Part shown: positions 18,447 through 28,600 of the stretch, piece after piece | Numbering within the stretch: position 1 is the first letter of the stretch | Layout of the letters: the number at the start of each line of letters is the position of its first letter | Assembly: GCA_020860205.1 (NCBI GenBank) | Contig: JAJBUU010000063.1 | Location: 1 to 49,849, forward strand | Direction: 5' to 3' | Source: Oscillospiraceae bacterium | GTDB taxonomy: Bacteria; Bacillota; Clostridia; Oscillospirales; Oscillospiraceae | DNA length: 49,849 nt | Program-made: the position numbers and the translations under genes | The notes under the pieces: generated by a model | What the model was told of the DNA's origin: nothing | Seen by the model: only the letters and a program-made list of their open reading frames with translations | Database searches by the model: none

Positions 18447-19418
18447 TCAAACGTTCCTTTTCAGCGGACGCTCGAAAAGTCTCCCGCGCAGCACGCCATC
18501 CGCAGGCAATGTAAGACGGCGGAGCTTGCCACGGCTTAACTTTTTGCCGATAAACACCGCACAGAGCTGCGCTCCGTCCGTCCCGTCGCAGTCCGCACCC
18601 GTGACATTCCACGCGCCGTCAACCACATCGAATTTCAAATATACCGCGTTCCCACAGTCCGCAACGCCTTTTGCGCGCAAAATATGTCCGTAAGTCCCGT
18701 TTACAATGTCATCAAGCAAAAGGAACAGATGCGCCGGAGAAGGCAGGCGGAACCCGTGCAGGGTGATCTGCTCCATACTTTCCGTTGCGGGAAACGCCGC
18801 GCCACGCCTTGCTGGTCGGCTCCCCATGTCCGTACAGGCACTCTCCAGCAGATGCTCCCACCACGACGCCGGAAGCTGCGAATATGGCTCCGTGACAAGC
18901 TCCGCAGCGGGGTTCAGTTCAGAGAGCAGCGCCCGCAGATGTTCCGTCTCTGCGGGCAGAAGGGACTCGGTTTTTGTGCAGAGGATGGTCTGCGCCGCGC
19001 GAACCTGATCCTCCCAAAGCTCCGGCGCGCTTTTTCGCTGGGAGACAAAACTCCTGCCGTCAACAAGGGTGACCGGCTGCAAAAGGCCGATGCGGTCATA
19101 GCACACCCTTCCGATATTTTCCAAAAGCGCGCTCAGACGGGCGACGCCGCTCGGTTCAACGACCAGATATTCCGGGTCAAGTGCGTTGGAAATCGTCAGA
19201 ACAGCATTTGCGAAATCCGTTTTTCCGGTGCAGCAGATACAGTTTTCGGTGGATTCCCATATGCTCAGCTCGTCCTGCTTCAGCGTTTCCGCATCCACAT
19301 TGGTTTCTCCAAATTCATTCTCATAGATGACAAAATCGCGCGCCGTGTTTTTTGCCAGCGTTTGGATAAATGTAGTCTTGCCGGCGCCCAGAAAGCCGGA
19401 TATGATCAATATCTTCAC
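18447..19418 (-). CDS. G3E (CobW/COG0523) family P-loop GTPase
   Basis: KILIISGFLGAGKTTFIQTLAKN (Walker A), ENEFGETNVDAETL, ENCICCTG metal-binding CxCC, EPSGVA; likely GTG start at 19418 after GAGGA. Confidence 0.85.
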   Translation of the reverse strand: MKILIISGFLGAGKTTFIQTLAKNTARDFVIYENEFGETNVDAETLKQDELSIWESTENCICCTGKTDFANAVLTISNALDPEYLVVEPSGVARLSALLENIGRVCYDRIGLLQPVTLVDGRSFVSQRKSAPELWEDQVRAAQTILCTKTESLLPAETEHLRALLSELNPAAELVTEPYSQLPASWWEHLLESACTDMGSRPARRGAAFPATESMEQITLHGFRLPSPAHLFLLLDDIVNGTYGHILRAKGVADCGNAVYLKFDVVDGAWNVTGADCDGTDGAQLCAVFIGKKLSRGKLRRLTLPADGVLRGRLFERPLKRNV

Positions 19419-19452
19419 AGTGTCGTCCTCTGCTCTGTTTTGTGATTCAAAC

Positions 19453-19485
19453 AAACGCCATGCAGCGACAGGCTGCATGGCGTTT
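19453..19485 (-). terminator. Terminator downstream of the alcohol dehydrogenase
   Basis: AAACGCCATGCAG-loop-CTGCATGGCGTTT. Confidence 0.65.
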
Positions 19486-19508
19486 CGCATTTCGGGATTC
19501 TGTTGCGA

Positions 19509-20567
19509 TCAATCCACAATTACAACGGGCTTGATCAGCTCGGCCGGTTTTGCGCGCATCAGCTGCAGCGCCTCCTCGATATGCTCCCAGCCCCGGAAAA
19601 CGTGCGTGCTCAGGGGCGAAACATCCAAACGTCCGCAGGATACCAAAGATCCCAGCTTTTCCATACGCAGACGTCCGCCGGGCATCAGACCGCCGCTGAT
19701 GGTCTTGTGTCCCATTCCGGCGCCCCATTCCACGCGGGGGATCGTCACAAACTCGCCGGAGCCGAGATAGTTCACGTTGCCGATCCGTCCGCCGGGCTTC
19801 AGCGCCTTGACTGCTTCCTCAAATGTGGACACGGTTCCGCCTGCCATGCAGACCCTGTCCACGCCCTTTCCGCCGGTCATTTCCATGACCTGCTCGGAAA
19901 TGCTGCCGTTTTTATAGCTGATGAACTCCGTCGCGCCGTATTTTTTGGCTGCCTCCACGCAGACAGGACGTGTGCCGACTGCGATGATGCGGGATGCGCC
20001 GCGCAGGTTCGCACCGGCCACAGCCATCAGGCCAACCGGTCCGATGCCGATCACCAGCACGCTGTCGCCAAACTGCACATCCGCCTGTTCCGCCGCATGG
20101 AACCCGGTTGGAACCATGTCGGAGAGCATACAGGCATCCTCCAGACTCATACCATCCGGCAGCAGCGCAAGGTTGCCGTCCGCATCGTTCACATGGAAAA
20201 ATTCGCCAAAAACGCCGTCCTTGAAGTTGGAGAATTTCCATCCGGCCAGCATTCCGCCGGAATGCATGGAAAATCCGGCCTGCGCCTCCAGAGAGTTCCA
20301 ATCCGGGGTGATCGCAGGTACCAGCACCCTGTCGCCGGGCTTGAAATCTTTGACCTCTGAACCGACCTCCACGACTTCGGCGCAGCACTCGTGTCCGAGA
20401 ATCATGTTGTGGCGGTCGCCAATCGCGCCCTCATAAACGGTGTGAATATCGGAAGTGCAGATCGCAACTGCCAACGGACGGCAAATCGCGTCGATGGGTC
20501 CACACGCCGGACGCTCCTTTTCGATCCATCCGGTTTCACCGATTTTCAGCATTGCATAGCCTTTCAT
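19509..20567 (-). CDS. NADP-dependent secondary alcohol (isopropanol) dehydrogenase, zinc MDR family
   Basis: MKGYAMLKIGETGWIEKERPACGPIDAICRPLAVAICTSDIHTVYEGAIGDRHNMILGHE... closely resembles the remembered C. beijerinckii/T. brockii enzyme. Confidence 0.92.
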   Translation of the reverse strand: MKGYAMLKIGETGWIEKERPACGPIDAICRPLAVAICTSDIHTVYEGAIGDRHNMILGHECCAEVVEVGSEVKDFKPGDRVLVPAITPDWNSLEAQAGFSMHSGGMLAGWKFSNFKDGVFGEFFHVNDADGNLALLPDGMSLEDACMLSDMVPTGFHAAEQADVQFGDSVLVIGIGPVGLMAVAGANLRGASRIIAVGTRPVCVEAAKKYGATEFISYKNGSISEQVMEMTGGKGVDRVCMAGGTVSTFEEAVKALKPGGRIGNVNYLGSGEFVTIPRVEWGAGMGHKTISGGLMPGGRLRMEKLGSLVSCGRLDVSPLSTHVFRGWEHIEEALQLMRAKPAELIKPVVIVD

Positions 20568-20669
20568 AGTTGTTCCTCCTGTAAAAAATTTTTGTCGCCG
20601 CTTCCCACGGCGGAATCTGGGTTTTGAGTATCCGATTTTACTGCATTTGCAGGGGGAAGTTGCATCAAT

Positions 20670-20698
20670 AGTATACCAAAACGATTTTCAAAATGCAA
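20670..20698 (-). promoter_or_regulatory. Sigma-A-type promoter of the alcohol dehydrogenase
   Basis: Minus strand TTGCAT-17-TATACT. Confidence 0.55.
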
Positions 20699-20777
20699 GA
20701 ATTGTTTATTTTTTGGCAACACAGTGAAGCTGTTTTGTCGGACTTTAGCAAAAGCGCAGCTTTTATGCAGCTTTTTA

Positions 20778-22364
20778 TCAGCGCTTTTCCATCTCCTGCA
20801 GCGTCTGGTAGTTCCGCACTGCGGCAACGGGCATTCTCCGCGCCGCAGTTGTCTCCGGCAGCTTTCTGGCTTTCAAAATCAACTGCACGGCGTCAGCATT
20901 CGTTTTGGTCTGCTTCATAAGCGAAATCATCTGCTCGGTCGCTTCGTCCGCTCTGGAGCCGTTTATGCTTCTGTGGATCATTTGTACCGCCTTCTGCTCC
21001 TCCGCATCCAGCAGCAAATCGTCTCTGCGCGTGCCGGACCTGGAAATATCAATCGCCGGAAAAACTCTGCGCTCCGCCAACCGACGGTCTAAGACCACTT
21101 CCATATTGCCGGTGCCTTTGAACTCCTCATATACCACGTCGTCCATCCGGCTGCCGGTTTCGACCAAAGCAGTCGCAATAATCGTCAGGCTGCCGCCGTC
21201 TCGGATATTCCGCGCCGCACCGAGAAATTTCTTTGGAAACGGCAGCGCCGCCGGGTCCAATCCGCCGGAGAGCGTGCGTCCGCTGGGGTCTACTTTGAGA
21301 TTATTGGCCCGCACCAGTCTGGTGATGCTGTCAAGCAGGATCAGCACGTCTTTTCCGTTGGAAACGAGTTTCTTTGCCTGGTTGAGAACGGTTTCCGCCA
21401 CCGCGATATGGTGTTCGGGCAACTCGTCAAAGGTTGAATAAAACACCTCTGTGTTGGCAGACGTAACGCTCTCCTTAAAATCCGTGACCTCCTCCGGGCG
21501 TTCGTCGATCAGCAGAACCATGATGCATTCTTCCGGGTGATTCTTTATGACCGCCGCCGCGATTTCCTTCAGGAGCGTTGTTTTTCCGGCCTTTGGCGGC
21601 GCGACGATCAACCCACGCTGCCCCTTCCCCACCGGACATACCAAATCCATAATGCGCATGGCTGCGGGACCGTTTGCCGTTTCCAGACGAAGGCGGCTGT
21701 TTGGAAAAATTGGCGTCAGGCTTTCAAAAGATACCGTATTTTTTGGCGCCGGGAGCGTTGGAACAGCGCTTGCGGCAACGATTTTCTGACCAACCGGAGC
21801 GGGCTCATCGGGCGTTTTGTCCGGTTGTTTGCTCTTTGCCTCTATTATGGCGGTCAGGGTCGGATTTTTCTCCGTCCCACGGGGCTTGCGGATGTATCCT
21901 TTGACGTAATCGCCGGTTTTTAAGTTGAAATCCTGTACAAAGCTCTTGGGAATATAGGCGCTGCGCTTATCCTGCGAATTTTCGCTTACACAGTCGATAA
22001 ATCCAAAGCCATCTATAGAAACAAAAATGGAACCGGCAACGGTTTGCACGTTATCTTCGTGCAGTTCCGCTTTTGGTTTGGGCGCAGGCGGCAGACTCTG
22101 CTTTGGCTCCGGCATTCTACGGACAGGCTTCGGCGTTTTTGCAGGCTCCTGTGTCGTATCCTGTACGGGTTTCCTGCTTTTGCCCGGTTCCGCTTTGGCC
22201 TTTGGCTGCGGTTTCGGCGGGTCGCTCTGTTTTTTTTCGGCGTCCAGCGCTTGCAGCTTTTCGATCAGTTGCGCCTTGTTCACGCCAAAAACAGGCTTGA
22301 TGCCGCGCACGCGCGCCATTTCTCTCAGCTCTGCGAGCTTCAGCTTTGTCAAATCATCTGGCAT
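20778..22364 (-). CDS. rho: Transcription termination factor Rho
   Basis: MPDDLTKLKLAELREMARVRGIKPVFGVNKAQLIEKLQ; GKGQRGLIVAPPKAGKTTLLKEIA; DSITRLVRANN; GTGNMEVVLDRRLAERRVFPAIDISRSGTRRDDLLL. Confidence 0.97.
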   Translation of the reverse strand: MPDDLTKLKLAELREMARVRGIKPVFGVNKAQLIEKLQALDAEKKQSDPPKPQPKAKAEPGKSRKPVQDTTQEPAKTPKPVRRMPEPKQSLPPAPKPKAELHEDNVQTVAGSIFVSIDGFGFIDCVSENSQDKRSAYIPKSFVQDFNLKTGDYVKGYIRKPRGTEKNPTLTAIIEAKSKQPDKTPDEPAPVGQKIVAASAVPTLPAPKNTVSFESLTPIFPNSRLRLETANGPAAMRIMDLVCPVGKGQRGLIVAPPKAGKTTLLKEIAAAVIKNHPEECIMVLLIDERPEEVTDFKESVTSANTEVFYSTFDELPEHHIAVAETVLNQAKKLVSNGKDVLILLDSITRLVRANNLKVDPSGRTLSGGLDPAALPFPKKFLGAARNIRDGGSLTIIATALVETGSRMDDVVYEEFKGTGNMEVVLDRRLAERRVFPAIDISRSGTRRDDLLLDAEEQKAVQMIHRSINGSRADEATEQMISLMKQTKTNADAVQLILKARKLPETTAARRMPVAAVRNYQTLQEMEKR

Positions 22365-22593
22365 ATTCTGTTTTCGCCTCCTGTGCTGTGTCGTATATGA
22401 AAAATTGGAAAAAATGGGAAAACGCACCGAATTACAGGCTTCCATTTTTATTTTTTAAATCAGATGAGATAAACCGACGAATTTTCTGTTTGTTGTCAGC
22501 GCCCACGATACTAATTCTATGCACGCCCGTGTCATGAAATCAATACGAAACGGTTTGGCTGTATATTCCTGATTTGGGAAAATGTTCACCTAT

Positions 22594-22622
22594 AGAATAA
22601 TCTCTTGTGCGGTATCTGTCAA
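22594..22622 (-). promoter_or_regulatory. Sigma-A-type promoter of rho
   Basis: Minus strand TTGACA-17-TATTCT; predicted 5' UTR of about 220 nt. Confidence 0.65.
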
Positions 22623-22684
22623 GCAAATTTTTTCGTTTTCAGGCGACGCCCTGCGCAGCTTTGTCGATCCGATTTTACAATAAC

Positions 22685-22736
22685 AGAGGGGCAACCCATC
22701 TGCCGGAACCGAAGTTCTGGCAGCGGATTGCCGCTC
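22685..22736 (-). terminator. Hairpin downstream of the GNAT remnant
   Basis: AGAGGGGCAA...CTGCCGGAAC-cgaa-GTTCTGGCAG...TTGCCGCTCT two-part stem. Confidence 0.5.
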
Positions 22737-22797
22737 TGTGTTCATTGCGATATTCTTTTGTTGCTGGTATCTCGATAAGCTGGAATTTGTCGTCCCA

Positions 22798-23270
22798 TCA
22801 TATACTTAGCAGATATAAATATGAATTCCTGTCAGGATATTCATAATGGAATGGCAGTTCCTCTTTGATAATCTTCTTAAATCCTGCTTTTTCATAAAAT
22901 TCATGGGATTTTGTAGCAACTGATGGGGTATCTAAAACAGCATACCTGTATTTTTTGGCTTTAAGCTCATCAATTAATTGATTATAGAGTGCCAGACCGA
23001 CTTTTTCCTTCTCCAAGATGCTGCTACAAAAAACTTTTTTAAAACAGCATTCCCATTTCCATAGTTCATATATGCAAATGTTCCGATTACCTTATTATCT
23101 TCAATAGCAATTAAAAAATTGCCGCCGTTCTTAAAATAATACTCTTCTACATCCAATAAATCTGGCTGTTCTTCAATTTGTAAATCAATCTTGGCCTCAT
23201 CATTTTGTATATGAAGAATCAAATCAATCACTTGCTGTTTGTATTCTCCTTGATATTTTATTATCTCCAT
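22798..23270 (-). pseudogene. GNAT family N-acetyltransferase, frameshifted into two ORFs
   Basis: ORF 22974-23270 (MEIIKYQGEYKQQVIDLILHIQNDEAKIDLQIEEQPDLLDVEEYYFKNGGNFLIAIEDNKVIGTFAYMNYGNGNAVLKKFFVA...) continues in another frame as LEKEKVGLALYNQLIDELKAKKYRYAVLDTPSVATKSHEFYEKAGFKKI (22798-23016). Confidence 0.85.
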
Positions 23271-23458
23271 TAAATCTTCCTCACGACTTCCGATTTGTCA
23301 ATCTGACACAGCCATTGTACATCATTCAGCCTTCGTTGGATAGATGGCTTTCGAGGTTTTTCAGAATAGAATCCTTTTTGTGGATTTCAAGATTTTACAA
23401 CGAAGCGTTGCACGAAATATGCCGTCCAGACGCAGGGAGTTATCTCATCAGAGGTTCC

Positions 23459-24466
23459 TTAAAACTCCCGCTTGGAGCTGCGACCCATGAGCTGGTTGAC
23501 GGTTTCCCGCGGGTCAGCTCCACGGTTCACCACAGCGTCGGCGGCGGCGATAATCGGAATCTCCACGCCGTGACGCGCGGCCAGATGTACGGCGGCGGGC
23601 AGGGCGTTGACCCCCTCCACCACCATGCCGACCTGCGCGATGGCCGACGCGGGCGAATGTCCCTGCCCGATCAGCATTCCGGCACGGTGGTTGCGGCTGT
23701 GGACACTGGTAGCGGTAACGATCAAATCTCCCACCCCCGCAAGGCCGCAGAAGGTCTGCTCGCTGCACCCCTCCGCCTTGCCCAGCCGGATCATCTCCGC
23801 CAGACCGCGGGTAATCAGCGCGGCGCGGGTATTGTCCCCGTAGCCCAGCCCGTCCGCAATGCCTGCGGAGAGCGCGATAATATTTTTCAGCGCGCCGCAA
23901 AGCTCCACGCCGCGCACATCGGTATTCGTGTACACGCGCATACAGTCGCTGGAAAATGTCTGCTGCACCGCCTCCGCTGCGGAAAGCTCCGCACAGGCGG
24001 CGACCACCGCGCTTGGCAGGTCGCGCGCGACCTCCTCCGCATGGGTGGGGCCGGAGAACGCCACGACGGGCGCGCCGACCAAAGCCGGGATGTGCGACAG
24101 CTCCGCATGGATCACCTCTGTCATGGTGCAAAATGTTTCCGGCTCAATGCCCTTTGCCGCGCCCACGATCAGTGTCTCCGGCGAGAGGAACGCGCGCGCC
24201 GCGGCGGCGGTCGTGCGGACATGGACGGACGGCACGGTGAACAGGACAAAGTCCTGTCCCCGACAGGCACGCTCCAGCTCCGATGTGAATATGATTTCCC
24301 GCGGGATTCGCATCCCCTCCAGACGAGGATGGATCCGACGCGCGTCCAGTTCCGCCACACTGCGCGCGTTATGCGACCAGACCGTGACCGTGTTGCCGCC
24401 CAGCGACAGCATCCGCGCCAGCGCGGTCCCCCATGTTCCCGCGCCCAAAACTCCGATTTTTTTCAC
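23459..24466 (-). CDS. gpsA: NAD(P)-dependent glycerol-3-phosphate dehydrogenase
   Basis: KIGVLGAGTWGTALARMLSLGGNTVTVWSHN; ALKNIIALSAGIADGLGYGDNTRAALITRGLAEM. Confidence 0.96.
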   Translation of the reverse strand: MKKIGVLGAGTWGTALARMLSLGGNTVTVWSHNARSVAELDARRIHPRLEGMRIPREIIFTSELERACRGQDFVLFTVPSVHVRTTAAAARAFLSPETLIVGAAKGIEPETFCTMTEVIHAELSHIPALVGAPVVAFSGPTHAEEVARDLPSAVVAACAELSAAEAVQQTFSSDCMRVYTNTDVRGVELCGALKNIIALSAGIADGLGYGDNTRAALITRGLAEMIRLGKAEGCSEQTFCGLAGVGDLIVTATSVHSRNHRAGMLIGQGHSPASAIAQVGMVVEGVNALPAAVHLAARHGVEIPIIAAADAVVNRGADPRETVNQLMGRSSKREF

Positions 24467-24488
24467 GGGCTTCTATCTCCTTTTTCCA

Positions 24489-24600
24489 ATGGCATCGCCG
24501 CGCAAATGCGTCTGCGGCGTTTGACGGTTATTCTCCGCCAGAAATGTGTTGCAGCGGTTTGGATAACGCCGTGCGATTTGCGCGCGGCAGGAAAATTTCC
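24489..24600 (-). repeat. Intergenic dispersed repeat, copy d
   Basis: GGCATCGCCGCGCAAATGCGTCTGCGGCGTTTGACGGTTATT aligns with GGCATCCCCACATCAATACGCCTGCGGCGGCTGACGGCTGCT at copy a. Confidence 0.5.
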
Positions 24601-24639
24601 GCCGTCCGCGCTTACCGTGTGGCGCAACGGGCCCCGCTA

Positions 24640-25617
24640 TCAGTCAAAGCGCTGCCAGAACGCCCGGCAGAGCGCCTCATAGCGCTTCGGGTCGGTCAAA
24701 TAGCTCATGCCATGCGCCGCGCCCGGCACGAGCAGCAGCCGCTTTGGCGCAGCGCAGGCTGCATAATTTTCCAGCGTCATCGAGGGCGGGACAAAGCGGT
24801 CGGCAAGGCCGTGAATCAAAAGCGTCGGCAGCGTGCATCGGCGCATTGCCTCCACCGTGGAGGCTTCGTCCGCGCGGAAGCGCAGCGTCCGGTAAAAGCG
24901 CCGCTCCAACGGATGGCGGCAGAGCGCATAAGGCAGATGCCAGCGCGTTTCCGCAACGTGCTTCCAGATGGCGGCAGGCGAGGTGAAACCGCAGTCCGTG
25001 ATCACCCCGTGCAGGGTGTCCGGCAGCGCGTCCGTCATTCCGGCGGCAAGCAGCACCGTTGTCGCGCCCATAGACAGTCCCGCCAGATAAATGGGCCTGT
25101 CCCCGGCTGCGCCGGAGTCGTCCAGCCAGCGCAGCCAGTCCAGACAGTCATAGCGTTCCACCAGACCGTAGCCCATCGCCGTACCGCCGCTTTCGCCGTG
25201 AGCGCGCTGCTCCACATACAGCACGTCGCAGCCGGTCCGGTACCAAAAATCCGAAATCGCGCCAAAATCGCGGTTCCATGTGCTGCGCCAGCCGTGGAAC
25301 GCGAGCAACACCCGCTTTGGCTCCGGACAGGCGCGCCAGTGACCGACCAGCAGCGTACCGTCGCGCGCAATAATCTCCACGGGAACGGTATCCTTGCAAT
25401 CGCGCAGCCGCGCAGCCGCAGCGTCCGCCGCCTGCCGCTGTGCAGACGGTTTTTTGAATCGGCGATCAGCGTTTGTTTTTTTCCGCCGCGCGGCAAACAG
25501 CGCCGGCTCCTCCCGGTTCACCACCTCTGCCGCAACGATCCCGCCCAGCGTGTGTAGCGTTGCGGCCACGGTGCAGACTGCCGCTGTTGCGGCAAGCTGT
25601 TTTTTCCGTGTGTTCAT
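24640..25617 (-). CDS. Alpha/beta hydrolase with N-terminal membrane segment
   Basis: VLLAFHGWRSTWNRDF..., YLAGLSMGATTVLLAAG, LLIHGLADRFVPPSM; ATG overlaps the upstream stop (ATGA). Confidence 0.85.
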   Translation of the reverse strand: MNTRKKQLAATAAVCTVAATLHTLGGIVAAEVVNREEPALFAARRKKTNADRRFKKPSAQRQAADAAAARLRDCKDTVPVEIIARDGTLLVGHWRACPEPKRVLLAFHGWRSTWNRDFGAISDFWYRTGCDVLYVEQRAHGESGGTAMGYGLVERYDCLDWLRWLDDSGAAGDRPIYLAGLSMGATTVLLAAGMTDALPDTLHGVITDCGFTSPAAIWKHVAETRWHLPYALCRHPLERRFYRTLRFRADEASTVEAMRRCTLPTLLIHGLADRFVPPSMTLENYAACAAPKRLLLVPGAAHGMSYLTDPKRYEALCRAFWQRFD

Positions 25618-28600
25618 CCCTGCGCCTCGGCCGGGGCGGCGTCCGCTGCCGCAGGCTCCTCCGCAGCCAGTGCGCGCCGCGCGGAGGATAGCATCAGCTT
25701 GATGCGGTTGAGCTGGTTCACCTCGCTTGCGCCGGGATCGTAGTCCACGGCGGCGATGTTCGCCTGCGGATAGGCCGCTTTCAGCGCCTTGATGACCCCC
25801 TTGCCGACCACATGGTTCGGCAGGCAGGCAAAGGGCTGGATACAGACGATATTCGGGATACCCTCCGTCAGCAGCTCGGCCATCTCGCCGCAAAGGAACC
25901 ACCCTTCGCCGTACTGATTGCCCAGCGAGAGGAACGGCTTGGCCAGCTCCGCGATCTGCGCCATCGGCATCGGGGCGCCGAACCGGCGGCTTGCCCGCAG
26001 CGCTTCCGTCGCCGGACGGCGCGCGGTCTCGATCGCCTTTACGCCCACGCTGGCGATGAGCGAGGACTTCCACGACGCGCCGAGATATTTGTGCTTGTAG
26101 TCCTGCCCATAAACACACTCGATTAAAAAGTCCGCCAAATCCGGCACAACGGCCTCCGCGCCCTCGCGTTCCAGCAGCTCCACCAGATGGTTGTTCGCCA
26201 GCGGCATATATTTCACAAGGATTTCACCCACCACGCCGACGCGGGGCTTTTTCAGCGTTTCATCAATGGGGAAGGCGTCAAAATCCGCCACGATGCCCCG
26301 GCAAATCTCCTGATAGGACATTGCGCCGGACGGGTGCAACACGGAATCAATGCAGATTTTTCGCCATTTGTCATGCAGCGCGTTTGCGCTGCCCGGCTCC
26401 AGCTCATAAGGCCGCACCCGGTAAAGGCAGCGCATCAGCAGGTCGCCATAAAACAGCGCGTGCAGGCCTTCCAGCAGCATTTTCGGCTTGATTTGAAAGC
26501 CGCTGTTTTTTTCCATGCCGTTCGCATTCAGGGAAATCACCGGAATGTGGGAATAACCGGCCTTTTCCAGCGCGCGGCGGATGAATCCGACATAATTGCT
26601 CGCACGGCAGCAGCCGCCGGTCTGCGTCATCAGCAGCGCAAGGTGATCGGTGTCGTAGCGGCCGGACAGCACGGCTTCCATCAGCTGCCCGACGGAGACG
26701 ATGGACGGGTAACAGGCGTCGTTATTGACGTATTTCAGCCCGGTATCCACCGCGCTGCGGGTATCGTTGTCCAATATCTCGATGTGGTAGCCGTGTTTGC
26801 GGAAAACCGGCTCGATCAGGTCAAAGTGGATGGGGCTCATCTGCGGCGCCAGGATCGTGTAGCCCTGCTCAAACATCTCCCTGGTGAACTCCACGCGCGG
26901 ATAATCCAGCGGCGTCGGTTCCGCCGTCATGCACGCCCCCGCGCGCATATTGATGGCGGCCAGCAGACTGCGCACACGGATGCGCGCCGCGCCAAGATTG
27001 TTCACCTCGTCAATTTTCAGCACGGTATAGAGCTTTTTGGCGCTCTCCAGGATCTCGCAGACCTCGTCCGTTGTGACCGCGTCCAGTCCGCAGCCAAAGG
27101 AAAAGAGCTGCACCAGCTCCAAATCGTCCCGCGTGCGGACAAATTCTGCGGCGGAATAGAGCCGCGAATGGAACACCCACTGATCCACCACGCGCAGCGG
27201 GCGCGTCGGGGTGAAATCCAGCGGCATACTGTCCTCCGTGAACACGGCCAGTCCATAGGACGCAACCAGCTCCGGGATACCGTGGTTGATTTCCGGGTCC
27301 ACATGGTAGGGACGTCCGGCCAGCACGATGCCGCGCCGCTTGTTTGTCTCCATCCATTGCAACACGCGCCTGCCTTCCGCACGCACGTCGTCCTTCACCT
27401 GCCGCTGCTCCACCCATGCCGCGTGCGCGGCCTCGCGCACCTCCCGCGCGGAGATGTTCCATTCCTCCCTGCAAAGCGTCACAAGGCGGTCTGCCGCAGT
27501 CTTTTCGTCCGTGAAGGCGATAAACGGGCGCACATAGCGCACCTCGCCGCTGCTGACGGCCTCCACATTGTTTTTCAGGTTTTCCGGATAGGAAACGACG
27601 ATGGGGCAGTTATAGTGGTTCTGCGCACCCGGCGTTTCCTGGTATTCATAAAACACGCAGGGATGGAAAATCGTCCGAATGCCCTGCTCGATCAGCCATT
27701 GGACATGGCCGTGCGCCAGCTTTGCCGGATAACATTCCGACTCTGACGGGATGGAGTCCATTCCCAGCTCGTATATTTTCCGCGTGGAAAACGGGGAGAG
27801 TACAACGCGGAATCCGAGCTTGCGGAAAAAGGTTGCCCAGAACGGATAGTTTTCATACATATTCAGCGCGCGCGGGATGCCGATCATACCGCGCGGCGCC
27901 TCGTCCTCCGGGAGCGGCTCGTAGTCAAAGATGCGCTTGCGCTTAAATTCAAAGAGGTTCGGTCCCTTTTCCTGCGCCGTGCCGCTGCTGATTTTTTTCT
28001 CGCAGCGGTTCCCGGAAATATATCGCTCACCGCCGGAGAAGGTGTTCACGGTCAGCATACAGTTGTTCTCGCAGCCACCGCAGTGGGCGGTCCTGGTCGT
28101 ATATTGCAGGTCATGGATCTCCGCAAAGGAACGGATGGTCGTCTTTTGCCCGTGGTAGCGCTCTTTGGCGATCAGCGCCGCGCCAAACGCGCCCATAATG
28201 CCGGAGATGTCCGGGCAGACGGCCTCCACTCCGGCGATCTTTTCAAATGCGCGCAGCACAGCCTGGTTATAAAACGTACCGCCCTGTACAACGATGTGTG
28301 TTCCCAAGTCCTTCGCGTCCGCCAGCTTGATGACCTTGAACAGTGCGTTCTTGATGACGGAATAGGCCAGTCCGGCGGAAATATCCGCGACCTCCGCGCC
28401 TTCCTTCTGTGCCTGCTTGACGTTGGAGTTCATAAACACGGTGCAGCGCGTGCCGAGATCGACCGGGTGTTTGGCAAACAGCGCTTCCTGCGCGAAGCCG
28501 GCGGCGGTGTAGCCCAGAGAGGTGGCAAAATTTTCGATGAACGAGCCGCAGCCGGAGGAGCACGCCTCGTTGAGCATCACGGTGTCCACCGTGTGGTTGC

